Of a stretch of 64,000 nucleotides of DNA, positions 56,544 to 64,000 are shown in pieces. The stretch is from the NCBI GenBank assembly GCA_002454045.1, contig DKID01000024.1, forward strand, positions 556-64,555, given 5' to 3'. Position numbers and translations under genes: made by a program. The notes below the pieces were generated by a model. The model ran no database searches and was not told the DNA's origin. It saw nothing but the letters and a program-made list of their open reading frames with translations. The stretch comes from Nitrospina sp. UBA6727. GTDB taxonomy: Bacteria; Nitrospinota; Nitrospinia; Nitrospinales; VA-1. Numbering within the stretch: the stretch's first letter is position 1; each line of letters starts with the position of its first letter.

Positions 56544-57833
56544 TCATCTTGCGGATTTTGTCGGCGTCGCTTTCCCGCGCGCGCCGATGTCGCGGCGATA
56601 ATGGATGCCGTCCCATTTAATTTTGTTCACCGCCGCATAGGCTTTTGTCGCGGCGGCGGCGGTGTCGCGTCCCGTCGCGGTAACTCCCAACACCCGCCCG
56701 CCGTTTGTTAAAACTTTGCCGTCGTCCTCTTTCGTCCCGGCGTGAAAAACCACGACGTCCGGCAGCGCCGCCGCTGCGTCCAACCCCGCAATCTTTTTTC
56801 CCTTTTCATAAAATCCCGGATACCCTTTCGCCGCCATCACCACGCAGACCGCGGTTGCCGGTTTCCATTGCAAATTACATTGCGCGAGAGTTCCGTCGAT
56901 GCAGGCTTCGAAGAGAGGGACGATGTCGCTTGCCATGCGAACAAGTAGCGGCTGCGTTTCCGGGTCGCCGAAGCGCGCATTGAACTCGAGGATTTTTGGT
57001 CCGAGCGCGGTGAGCATCAACCCGGCGTAAAGAATTCCGCGATACGGTCTGCCCTCCGCTTTCATCGCGCGAATCAGAGGAAGCATAATTTCGTCGCGCA
57101 CTTGCTGGCGCATAACACGGGGGAACGCGGGGGTTGGGGAGCAGGCGCCCATCCCGCCCGTGTTTGGCCCTTGGTCTCCATCGAGCGCGGCTTTGTGATC
57201 CTGCGCCGAATCCATAAGTAGCACGGTGTCGCCGTCGGTAAACGCCAGCACCGAAACTTCCTGTCCTTCCAAAAAATTTTCGATGACCACTTCGTCGCCC
57301 GCCGCGCCGAACGATTTATCTTTCATGATGGCGTCCACCGCGTCGCGACTTTCCTTCGCGTTGCGACACAGGATGACGCCTTTCCCCGCCGCTAGCCCGC
57401 TGGCTTTGACGACAAGCGGGCGGTTTTCTTCATCGACATAGCGTGCGGCTTTTTCGTGGGAGGTGAACGTTGCGTATTCCGCCGTCGGCAAGCCGTATTT
57501 TTTCATGATGTTTTTGGAGAACGCTTTGCTCCCTTCCAACTCGGCGGCGCGGGCACTGGGTCCAAAAATCCGCAAACCTTTTTCCTGAAAGCGGTCGACG
57601 ATTCCCATCACGAGAGGTTGCTCCGGTCCCACCACGGTGAGTCCGATTTTATTTTTCTGGGCGAACTCCAAAAGTGAATCAATTTGGTTTGCGGGGATCG
57701 GGACGTTGTTGGCGATTGCCGCGGTGCCCGCATTTCCCGGCGCGCAAAACACCGCCGTCACTTTCGGGCTCTGGTTGATTTTCCAAACCAGAGCGTGCTC
57801 TCTTCCGCCGCCGCCTATCACCAACACCCGCAT
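56544..57833 (-). CDS. purD: Phosphoribosylamine-glycine ligase
   Basis: 429 residues, second step of purine synthesis: phosphoribosylamine + Gly + ATP to GAR. N-terminal VLVIGGGGREHALVWKI, ATP-grasp segments VVKASGLAAGKGVILC and EGQEVSVLAFTDG, and C-terminal RFGDPETQ. Length is normal. It is separated from the zinc-ribbon gene by low-complexity DNA and divergent from the ABC binding protein gene. Confidence 0.96.
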   Translation of the reverse strand: MRVLVIGGGGREHALVWKINQSPKVTAVFCAPGNAGTAAIANNVPIPANQIDSLLEFAQKNKIGLTVVGPEQPLVMGIVDRFQEKGLRIFGPSARAAELEGSKAFSKNIMKKYGLPTAEYATFTSHEKAARYVDEENRPLVVKASGLAAGKGVILCRNAKESRDAVDAIMKDKSFGAAGDEVVIENFLEGQEVSVLAFTDGDTVLLMDSAQDHKAALDGDQGPNTGGMGACSPTPAFPRVMRQQVRDEIMLPLIRAMKAEGRPYRGILYAGLMLTALGPKILEFNARFGDPETQPLLVRMASDIVPLFEACIDGTLAQCNLQWKPATAVCVVMAAKGYPGFYEKGKKIAGLDAAAALPDVVVFHAGTKEDDGKVLTNGGRVLGVTATGRDTAAAATKAYAAVNKIKWDGIHYRRDIGARGKATPTKSAR

Positions 57834-57966
57834 CGTCGCCGCCGATTATCTAGTGTGATTAAAATAGAAACTCATATAAAATACACCGGTCTTGCAATCC
57901 TTTCAATCTATCGGAGGAACGCGGACGCCGTCGCCGTCTCTTCTTAACAGCGGGAGCGTTCCCGGA

Positions 57967-58752
57967 ATGAAAAATTTTTCCGCGACAGTTTGCGCCGCTT
58001 TCTTCGCCGCGATTTTATTTACCGCCGGTTGCGGCGGCGGCGAGTCCCCTGGCGAAACTTACGTCGTCGCGACCGATGCCACCTTGGTGCCGATGTCTTT
58101 CATAGGCGCCGACAACGGCATAATCGGGTTTGAGCCTGACCTCATTTCGGCGCTCGCGAAAAAGGCGGGAGTCAACCTCCGCGTCGTCAATGTCGAGTGG
58201 GCGGGATTATTTGGCGGACTCATCACGAAAAAATTCGATATGGTGATCAGCTCCGTCACCATTCTGGAAGAACGTAAGGCGCGCATGGCGTTCAGCGAGC
58301 CTTACTTGAAAAGCGGTTTGGCTGTGGTGGTCCGCAAAAATCAAGAGGGCGTCAACTCTTTCGACGACGCGAAAAAAAATGATTTTTTATTCGCAGCGCA
58401 GGTTGGAACCACCGCTTATTTCTTTTTGGAAGAACACCCCGCCGTGCGCAAAAAGGCTTACGAAGCATACGGGCATGCCGTGACCGATCTCATTAACGGA
58501 AAAGTTGACGCCGTGGTGGGCGATGGTACCGGCACTTTGTTCTACAAAAATAAACGCAAACCTTTGTTTGAAAAAATTAAGATGATCGGCGAAATTATAA
58601 TCAACGAACATTACGGCATCGTGCTTCGCAAGGGGGACACTGCTCTTTTGGCGCAGGTGAATTCCGCGTTGCAAAAAATCCTGGAGGACGGGACGGTCGC
58701 CCGACTCCACAAAAAATGGGAATTGGGCAAAGCCGCGCAGGTGCCGGAGTAA
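57967..58752 (+). CDS. Polar amino-acid ABC transporter substrate-binding lipoprotein
   Basis: 261 residues. Lipobox LFTAGCGGG, then the SBP_bac_3 fold: YVVATDATLVPMSFIG, IGFEPDLISALAKKAGVNLRVV and ITKKFDMVISSVTILEERKARMAFSEPY. Binds polar amino acids such as glutamine or arginine; specificity cannot be told by eye. It is followed 20 bp later by its permease. No ATPase gene follows in the window. Confidence 0.9.
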   Translation: MKNFSATVCAAFFAAILFTAGCGGGESPGETYVVATDATLVPMSFIGADNGIIGFEPDLISALAKKAGVNLRVVNVEWAGLFGGLITKKFDMVISSVTILEERKARMAFSEPYLKSGLAVVVRKNQEGVNSFDDAKKNDFLFAAQVGTTAYFFLEEHPAVRKKAYEAYGHAVTDLINGKVDAVVGDGTGTLFYKNKRKPLFEKIKMIGEIIINEHYGIVLRKGDTALLAQVNSALQKILEDGTVARLHKKWELGKAAQVPE

Positions 58753-58772
58753 ATTTTTCTTCAAGTTATATT

Positions 58773-59540
58773 ATGTCCAAATCATCTTCATCCAAGAAGA
58801 AGCCCCGCTCCCAAATCTGGGCGTGGAATCTTGCGGTGGTGATGAGTTTCGTTTTCCTGTTTTATTTGCCCGCGGAGGAAGTTTTTCTCGCCAAAGAACA
58901 AACCGGCAGTTATGTGGAATTGTTGTCGCTGCTACCCTCCGGGATATTCTACACGCTTTTGGTCACGTTGCTGGGGAGCGCGTCCGCCATCGTCGTCGGG
59001 ATGTTGGTGGGCTTTGGAAAACTTTCCGATAATCTTTTCATACGGGTTCCGGTATCTTTCTATATCGAAATTTTACGCGGCGTGCCGTTGCTGGTTCTTT
59101 TATTTTATATCTATTACGCCTTGGGAGAATTCGTTCGCATATCGGCGCTGGTCGCGGCGGTGGCGGGATTCGGCTTCAGTTACGGGGCTTACATGGCCGA
59201 TGTGTTTCGGGCGGGGATTGAAGCGGTTCCCAAAGAACAGGGCGAAGCCGCGCGTAGTCTCGGCATGAATGAAAAACAAACCATGTTGCGGATCATCCTT
59301 CCGCAAGCACTGCGCACCATAATTCCCGCCATCGGCAATCAAACTTTAGGCATGTTGAAAGACACCAGCCTGGTTTCCGTGCTCGCCATTTCCGACATTT
59401 TGCGCGTGGGGAATGAATACGCCACCAAGCATTTTAATTATTTTGAAACCTATACCTACGTGGCGTTGACCTACCTGTTGCTCACCCTGTTGTTGTCCCG
59501 ACTGGTACAAAATATCGAAGACCGTTTTCGGACGGCGTAG
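58773..59540 (+). CDS. Polar amino-acid ABC transporter permease
   Basis: 255 residues. HisM/GlnP-type permease with an N-terminal extra helix (WAWNLAVVMSFVFLFYLP), core helices (SGIFYTLLVTLLGSASAIVVG; GVPLLVLLFYIYYALG), and the EAA loop GEAARSLGMNEKQTMLRIILPQALR that contacts the ATPase. The ATPase subunit is not in this operon: the next feature is the tmRNA gene. An orphan ATPase elsewhere in the genome would be needed. It forms a likely two-gene operon with the binding protein. Confidence 0.9.
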   Translation: MSKSSSSKKKPRSQIWAWNLAVVMSFVFLFYLPAEEVFLAKEQTGSYVELLSLLPSGIFYTLLVTLLGSASAIVVGMLVGFGKLSDNLFIRVPVSFYIEILRGVPLLVLLFYIYYALGEFVRISALVAAVAGFGFSYGAYMADVFRAGIEAVPKEQGEAARSLGMNEKQTMLRIILPQALRTIIPAIGNQTLGMLKDTSLVSVLAISDILRVGNEYATKHFNYFETYTYVALTYLLLTLLLSRLVQNIEDRFRTA

Positions 59541-59580
59541 TCATCATCGGTCACCGCGATAAGTTCCCCGGTCGTCCCTA

Positions 59581-59609
59581 TTGAATCCCGAGCATTTATA
59601 TTATATTAT
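59581..59609 (+). promoter_or_regulatory. Predicted promoter of the tmRNA gene
   Basis: TTGAAT (59581-59586) and TATTAT (59604-59609) are 17 bp apart, about 30 bp before the mature tmRNA 5' end at 59640. The A+T-rich stretch around the -10 (TTATATTATATTATTAG) supports this. Confidence 0.5.
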
Positions 59610-59639
59610 TAGAGGTTATAAATCCTTCCCCAAAACTTA

Positions 59640-59998
59640 GGGGGCGATTTGGTTTCGACGGGAGAGTTGAGACAAGGGTTGCATGCACGGGATACCGTTG
59701 GCCCGTAAAAAAACGGTTTGTACATAATCGCCAACGATTATGATGCAGCTGTAGCCGCTTAATTTAATCGGTTACCATCCGCCGCGTCCATGTTTGCGGG
59801 AAGCGGATTGGATGTCATTCAGCAAACTGGTTTGGTGCGCATGTTCCGGGCAAACTGAACGAGATTTTTAGGAACTGGCTTGGGCTTAATCCTGCCTCTG
59901 GGAGTTCGCGCGAGTGAGATTTAAAATAGAGGATAAGCATGTAGACGCCTTTGATTGAAATCTTTCGGACGGGGGTTCGATTCCCCCCGCCTCCACCA
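59640..59998 (+). ncRNA. ssrA: Transfer-messenger RNA (tmRNA)
   Basis: Starts GGGGGCGATTTGGTTTCGAC and ends with the T-arm GGGGGTTCGATTCCCCC and CGCCTCCACCA. The 5' GGGGGCG pairs with 3' CGCCTCC (one G:U), closing a tRNA-like acceptor stem with an encoded CCA. The reading frame at 59730-59762 is GCC AAC GAT TAT GAT GCA GCT GTA GCC GCT TAA, giving the tag ANDYDAAVAA. The last residues AVAA fit a ClpXP/ClpAP-type degron. tmRNA rescues stalled ribosomes. It is independent of the UBact system but another tag-for-degradation route. Confidence 0.95.
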
Positions 59999-60283
59999 CC
60001 ACTATTTTCTTCGGCATGGTAGCGATTGCGCGGGCTTGTCGCGTTGTGGCAGAGTTTCCTGCGGACGAGGGCTTCCGCGTGAGCGTCTCGTCGCCGACGT
60101 CGTCCACCGTCCAACAAAAAACAGGTCGCGGTGTATTCATTGCGGGCGATGGTGGCGCTGTGGCGGCTTGTCCGGCGATGGTCACGCGCGGCGGCGATGC
60201 TAACTCTTTAGATACGCTGAAGGTTTCAGGTCGTGGCGAAAAAACTGTAAAATTTTGGGAGCGCGGTGGGGCGAGGCGGAACT
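59999..60283. other. Gene-poor stretch after the tmRNA
   Basis: About 285 bp. A plus-strand open frame runs through it in GC-rich sequence, but it shares no start signal or protein-like composition and I do not consider it a gene. No terminator hairpin with a T-tract is visible directly after the tmRNA. Confidence 0.4.
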
Positions 60284-60460
60284 CTACAAACTAGTTTTCT
60301 TTTCCTGAATTTCCGCCCTTCTAACCTTCGCCAGTTTTCTAAGTTCACCCAGAGCTTTGCGGGCACGAGTGGCGGCGGCTTTTATATTTTTCGTTTCAAA
60401 ACTGTCATTTTCTGCTAGATAGTTTTCATAGGCAGAAATAATTTGCTCATGCGTCGCCAT
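60284..60460 (-). CDS. Small basic histone H1-like protein
   Basis: 58 residues, ATG at 60460, stop at 60284. An acidic N-terminal third (MATHEQIISAYENYLAEND) precedes a Lys/Ala/Arg-rich helical part: NIKAAATRARKALGELRKLA then KVRRAEIQEKK. The AAxTRARKALGELxKLAKxxRxExQxKK pattern resembles small H1-like (Hc1-type) nucleoid proteins in several bacteria. AGGAG with 7-bp spacing precedes the ATG. It probably binds DNA or RNA through its basic helix. Too short for certain assignment. Confidence 0.6.
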   Translation of the reverse strand: MATHEQIISAYENYLAENDSFETKNIKAAATRARKALGELRKLAKVRRAEIQEKKTSL

Positions 60461-60673
60461 GTCTTACTCCTGTTTGAGGTTGATGGGTCCAAAATCGAGT
60501 AGTTAATTACCACACTACCCGCAACCAATCAAACTTTATTGAAGAATGAAGAGTCGTGTTAGAGAAAAATGAGCATGTAAGTGTCCGCGCCAAGCCAAAC
60601 ATTTTGTTCATTTTTTATGTTACGCTACTGCGCAACATACCGATTAATCGCATTGAAAATAGGAAGGTAGGGG
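60461..60673. other. Intergenic region between the H1-like gene and the next gene
   Basis: 213 bp. A+T-richer than the coding neighbours (TTTGTTCATTTTTTATG at about 60601) and carries AGGAAGG-like sites 10 bp before the next ATG. Divergent promoters for the two flanking genes are expected here, but none is convincing by eye. Confidence 0.35.
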
Positions 60674-61093
60674 ATGTCAGAAATAGGCAGACGTTTTTCG
60701 TTGGACAAAATAACGGTCGACCCTAAACTCAAAAACCGTATTTTTTCGGCAGATGGAGATGATCACATCGGCGATTGGGATGGGGAATGTATTGATGATT
60801 TGGTGAAAGAAATTGACCGCATTGAAGAACGGAGGGATGTTAATTATTCCAGCCTGCCGCACTCCTCCAACATCCCCGATGATTTAAAACCAGAGGTCGG
60901 CAAGGATTATCCCGTTTGGACCTGTGACGTAAAGGGGCGTTGCCTCGTGGGCGACACCGGGTCAGAAATTATGACCGTTGATGAAATTCGCAACCACTAC
61001 ATCAACAAATATGGAAGCATTGACAAGTTTAAGGAAAAATTAGAAATTGATAGAGCCAAGTTTATTCGGGAAGTGAAAAATAGATCCGAGTAA
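60674..61093 (+). CDS. Hypothetical protein
   Basis: 139 residues, mostly polar, predicted soluble. Contains DGDDHIGDWDGECIDDLV (acidic, Asp-rich), a VWTCDVKGRCLVGDTGSEIM segment with a Cys pair, and a helical tail DKFKEKLEIDRAKFIREVKNR. No family recognised. The ATG is preceded by GGAAGG at good spacing. The rhodanese gene follows 59 bp later. Confidence 0.6.
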   Translation: MSEIGRRFSLDKITVDPKLKNRIFSADGDDHIGDWDGECIDDLVKEIDRIEERRDVNYSSLPHSSNIPDDLKPEVGKDYPVWTCDVKGRCLVGDTGSEIMTVDEIRNHYINKYGSIDKFKEKLEIDRAKFIREVKNRSE

Positions 61094-61152
61094 ATAATTT
61101 TCGGGACCGTGAGAATGTTGCAATTTACAAAACCTTTTTAGACGAGGCCGTA

Positions 61153-61479
61153 ATGGAAAATATTTCTGTCGACGACTTGCATGATGAAATTCAAAAGGCG
61201 GGCGGGAACAATTTAATTCTGGACGTCAGGTCCGCTACGGAATATTCGGAGGGGCATATTGAGGGCGCGCAAAATACTCCCCACGAAGAGGTCGGCGGCA
61301 TCGTAGAAGACCTGAAAAGTTACGACAAGGTTTATGTTCACTGCAAAATGGGTGGGCGGGCTAAAGTAGCTTCCGAGGCTTTGACCCGCGCGGGCTTGGA
61401 CAATATCGTCTGTGTAGAAAATGGGGGGATGGAGCGCTGGGCGAAGATGGGCTGGCCGGTTCAAAGGGAAGAGTCATAA
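61153..61479 (+). CDS. Single-domain rhodanese-like sulfurtransferase
   Basis: 108 residues. The rhodanese fold is shown by LILDVRSATEYSEGHIEGAQNTP and the active-site loop VHCKMGGRA with catalytic Cys64. A persulfide-forming Cys followed by KMGGR is typical of GlpE/PspE-like proteins. Possible role in sulfur relay or redox repair. It is convergent with nxrC, with a shared terminator between. Confidence 0.92.
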   Translation: MENISVDDLHDEIQKAGGNNLILDVRSATEYSEGHIEGAQNTPHEEVGGIVEDLKSYDKVYVHCKMGGRAKVASEALTRAGLDNIVCVENGGMERWAKMGWPVQREES

Positions 61480-61482
61480 AAA

Positions 61483-61536
61483 AAACCCAAGAAGAGGGGC
61501 CGCGTCAGCGACCTCTCCCTCGGGTTTATTTTTTTG
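61483..61536. terminator. Bidirectional-type intrinsic terminator
   Basis: AAACCC (61483-61488) pairs with GGGTTT (61522-61527), with GAGG/CCTC inside and a loop of about 15 nt, followed by a run of Ts (61527-61536) and preceded by a run of As. It would end the rhodanese transcript and, on the other strand, the nxr transcript. A second palindrome, CACCCG/CGGGTG, is at 61603-61617. Confidence 0.7.
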
Positions 61537-61652
61537 CTCTGCGAATACTCCACGTTAAAGCATGGTGCCCTGTCTTCGGTCGCTAATCAAATTCCTTCGG
61601 AACACCCGCGACGGGTGCTACTCCGATGCGCGCTTACGCTACCAGGGCGATT

Positions 61653-62657
61653 TTAGTACTGCAGTTCATTCCACTGCGTGATAGCCTTCTGACCATTTCT
61701 TTCTTTGTTCTGACCATTCCAAATCGCAATCCCAATCGGAGTTTTGCCTCCGCTGAACTGCGTGTCGTTGGAATCAGAGGTGGTCAAGGAGCGTTTGAAA
61801 ACAACTGACCAACGGTCGTTAGACCAGTTGCCGTTGCCCATAACATCCTGATGAGCCTGCGTGGTCAGGGTGCTAAACCCTTCCGCGTTCAGGTCTTCCA
61901 CCGAGGATATGCGCATGGAAGCATCAGCAAGGATATTACCGGTAGCACGCGCCGGGTTGAATACGCCTTCGTTTTTACCCATGCCAAAGTCGGTGTAGGA
62001 ACGGCGTTTACTGATATCACCAGCCCCCTGACCCGACATGGTATACGCCCCACCTGAATCCATCTTGCTACCTGGTTTTGCATTGGGGCCAAGACCACTC
62101 AACTTGCCATCGGGCTCATACATGTAGTAACTGCCGGAACCCATAACCATATATTTGTACTGGTCTTCCATGTCCAACATGCCAATGTTGCCAGTTTTTC
62201 CAGCGCCCTCTTTGTCCCAGGTCGCTTTCCACTGCCAGATGTTGACACGCTCGCCGTCACCGCCCATTGTGAAGGGGGGCTCTTCGCCTGACTGATTCAC
62301 GGGAAACATGATGGCTGCTTGGTCTCTGTATTGCTGAGACTGCACCATGATGTCATTACGGGTGGGGTCTGTCCAACTCAAGCGAACAGCGATTTCCCTA
62401 CCGTTGGTGGCAGCTCTCACGTTCACCCATTTGGTCGCTGGAGCGGGCCACATGGGATTGGTAATCATCTGCGGATCTAGGTCGACTACGGTGTGCTTGT
62501 TGAAAGTCGGACCGTAGCGTGTCCAGAATGGATCATCCGCCTTCACCGGAATATTTCCAGATACTTTTACCGCTTTGATGGTGGCCGCGTTCGTGGTGGT
62601 GAAACTACCCAGAACGAAAGCGAACAGCATCATGAATACAACAGTCTTTTTACTCAC
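61653..62657 (-). CDS. nxrC: Nitrite oxidoreductase gamma subunit, haem-b-type (NxrC-like)
   Basis: 334 residues. A signal peptide (KTVVFMMLFAFVLGSFTTTNA) is followed by the ethylbenzene-dehydrogenase-related haem domain: KWVNVRAATNGREIAVRLSW, NIWQWKATWDKE and later WSNDRWSVVFKRSL and GIAIWNGQNKERNGQK. This domain binds one haem b in dimethylsulfide, ethylbenzene and nitrite oxidoreductase gamma subunits, in the periplasm. GTG start at 62657, with AAGGAGG upstream. It lies 146 bp after nxrB on the same strand; the next gene downstream is convergent. A related domain ends the cytochrome at 52265-53971. Confidence 0.88.
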   Translation of the reverse strand: MSKKTVVFMMLFAFVLGSFTTTNAATIKAVKVSGNIPVKADDPFWTRYGPTFNKHTVVDLDPQMITNPMWPAPATKWVNVRAATNGREIAVRLSWTDPTRNDIMVQSQQYRDQAAIMFPVNQSGEEPPFTMGGDGERVNIWQWKATWDKEGAGKTGNIGMLDMEDQYKYMVMGSGSYYMYEPDGKLSGLGPNAKPGSKMDSGGAYTMSGQGAGDISKRRSYTDFGMGKNEGVFNPARATGNILADASMRISSVEDLNAEGFSTLTTQAHQDVMGNGNWSNDRWSVVFKRSLTTSDSNDTQFSGGKTPIGIAIWNGQNKERNGQKAITQWNELQY

Positions 62658-62803
62658 AGGTGTCCCTCCTTGGCATACCGTAAACGGGAAATTAAAGTTA
62701 CGCTCTCAACGGTGAAAACCCATCCGTTCCGGGCGGGACCCGCAAGCCCCGCCACGAAACTGGATTGATTTACGCCGCTTTCCAGAGGGCGTTGTGTCGC
62801 TCT

Positions 62804-64000
62804 TTAGATTGCACCCGGATGCTCTTCGGGTCGTACATAGAAAGGCTCTTCAACCGTAACTCGGATGATTTCTTTCCCTTTCCGGTTAAACCCGATGACC
62901 GTGTCGTTATACATTTCAAACTTCTTGCCGTGAATGTTGGTCTCGAATATCTTCGGACCTGGCTCACGTTTCCATTTGAAAATGATTCGCTGTGTCGTCC
63001 GGAACAACTGGAGATTCGCCAGTAAATCCCGATCCGGGACCATGTATTGATCGATGGAATGATCCACACCTGGTCCAAACATCTGTTGCGAATACGCACG
63101 GGGAACATGCCGCGACGGAATGTAATACCCGTTCGGCTCTGTTCCTAATTGCGGATACAAGGGCAATGCTACTTTCCGATCCCGAATCAGATAATACTGT
63201 GGATTGTCGGGATCATGTGCCCACTCCCCGTTGCTGCCGATCTTGACTAGCCCTTGTAAGCGAATCTTGCCAACACAGGCTGCCATACAGCGCGTCTCCA
63301 TCTGATCGCCTTCCGTCAGAGGATCGAGACCCTCTATGCGGGGATAACAGGCGATGCATTTTTCGGAGATCCGCGTCGTACCACGGAACATCGGCTTCTT
63401 GTAAGGACACTGCTCTACACACTTTTTGTAACCGCGACAACGGCTCTGGTCGATCAAAACGATGCCGTCCTCTTGGCGTTTGTAAATCGCCTTGCGAGGA
63501 CACGCCGCCAGACAGCCCGGATACGTGCAATGGTTACAGATGCGTTGCAGATAGAAAAACCAGATTTTATGCTCTGGTAATACCGACCGCGTACCGTTGT
63601 CGCCCCCAAACGTCCCTTCGCGAGACTGGGTGAACTCACGGCCGTGAGCGGTGTCTTCGCCAAAGTTCGGAAAACGCCACTCTTCGTCTGTCGGCACATA
63701 ACCAATTGCCTGCTGATTCAAACCAATCTTGGCCGGCGCTTCGAAGATGGTCACACCTTCGTATACACCGTGGATTGCTTTGTTCGAGGTCTTACGGACA
63801 TTCCAAACGTTCTGCCCGGGATTCGACTGCTCCAGCATCTTCAGAATCTTCCAATCCCAAAACTGCGGATAGCCGCCGTAAGGCTTCGTCTCTACATTAT
63901 TCCACCACATATACTCCTGACCTTTCGAAAAAGTCCAGGTGGATTTGTGGGCCATCGTACAGGTCTGACAGGCAATACAACGGTTTGTGTTGAACACAAA
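62804..64000 (-). CDS. nxrB: Nitrite oxidoreductase beta subunit (partial, N-terminus outside window)
   Basis: About 399 residues seen, open to the window edge. The NxrB hallmarks are present: FNTNRCIACQTCTMAHKS near the truncated start, ICNHCTYPGCLAACPRKAIY, RCRGYKKCVEQCPYKKP, and EKCIACYP, holding four Fe-S clusters. The tungsten/molybdenum enzyme's beta subunit shuttles electrons from the nitrite-oxidising alpha subunit (NxrA, not in window) to the gamma subunit. The segment KGQEYMWWNNVETKPYGGYP is characteristic. The true start is beyond 64000. C-terminus ends with RPEEHPGAI. Confidence 0.95.
   Translation of the reverse strand, partial: FVFNTNRCIACQTCTMAHKSTWTFSKGQEYMWWNNVETKPYGGYPQFWDWKILKMLEQSNPGQNVWNVRKTSNKAIHGVYEGVTIFEAPAKIGLNQQAIGYVPTDEEWRFPNFGEDTAHGREFTQSREGTFGGDNGTRSVLPEHKIWFFYLQRICNHCTYPGCLAACPRKAIYKRQEDGIVLIDQSRCRGYKKCVEQCPYKKPMFRGTTRISEKCIACYPRIEGLDPLTEGDQMETRCMAACVGKIRLQGLVKIGSNGEWAHDPDNPQYYLIRDRKVALPLYPQLGTEPNGYYIPSRHVPRAYSQQMFGPGVDHSIDQYMVPDRDLLANLQLFRTTQRIIFKWKREPGPKIFETNIHGKKFEMYNDTVIGFNRKGKEIIRVTVEEPFYVRPEEHPGAI

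Noticed and set aside
59971..59998. tRNA-like T-arm and CCA
   Set aside because: Not an independent tRNA; it is the acceptor domain of the tmRNA (no D-arm or anticodon arm of a normal tRNA).
59955..60203. Plus-strand open frame overlapping the tmRNA 3' end
   Set aside because: It runs through the tRNA-like domain of the tmRNA and low-complexity DNA, with no start signal.

Overview
The window looks like a chromosomal segment of a nitrite-oxidising bacterium, most likely Nitrospinota (Nitrospina-like). The right edge carries nitrite oxidoreductase beta and gamma subunits (NxrB truncated by the window end, then NxrC). The left part carries a complete bacterial 20S proteasome locus whose modifier is UBact, not Pup. 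Both sets occur together mainly in Nitrospinota and in some Nitrospirota, so the phylum is inferred from gene content. No rRNA or tRNA gene was seen; the only RNA gene supported is a tmRNA.

Layout. 1-3.7 kb: end of a Sel1-repeat protein, an ArsC/Spx-like protein, pyrF and a DinG-type helicase. 3.76-11.6 kb: a nucleotidyltransferase-like gene divergent from the operon arc-dop-prcA-ubact-prcB-pafA, in which several genes overlap by a few bases, followed by a HIT protein and nadA. 13-15.5 kb (minus): rpoH-like sigma factor, fumC and a 27-codon membrane peptide. 15.5-18.2 kb: small envelope proteins, a putative porin and a DUF1566 protein. 18.3-26.1 kb (minus): a tightly packed pheA-tyrA-cmk-rpsA-sppA-HU/IHF-aroC-nitrilase-like run, with glnD upstream. 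29.4-32.6 kb: monomeric isocitrate dehydrogenase and malate dehydrogenase. 32.8-37 kb: MlaC-like protein, GHMP kinase and a convergent RND exporter. 37-41 kb: TPR protein, small membrane and acidic proteins, pepA. 41-47.8 kb: a NuoF-like flavoprotein with extra ferredoxin clusters, a peptide-binding lipoprotein, two tandem LRR proteins and two small minus-strand proteins. 47.9-51.4 kb: protoporphyrinogen oxidase, FIST protein, metallo-beta-lactamase fold protein. 51.5-55.3 kb: DUF1566 protein, a dihaem cytochrome c fused to an NxrC-like haem domain, and a monohaem HExxH protein. 55.4-59.6 kb: nuoB, purD, and a polar amino-acid ABC binding protein plus permease. 59.6-64 kb: tmRNA, small basic H1-like protein, rhodanese, nxrC, nxrB.

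How the genes fit together. In the proteasome operon, Dop would deamidate the C-terminal Gln of UBact, PafA would ligate UBact to substrates, and ARC would unfold tagged proteins into the PrcA/PrcB core. The NXR subunits, the cytochrome c/NxrC-like fusion and the NuoF/NuoB proteins point to periplasmic nitrite oxidation with electron transfer to NAD or ferredoxin. fumC, mdh and icd belong to the TCA or reverse TCA cycle.

A striking background feature is a GC-rich low-complexity sequence built from GACGGCG/GATGACG/GGTGACG units. It fills many intergenic gaps and also extends or interrupts coding sequences (prcA, pafA, cmk and a membrane protein).
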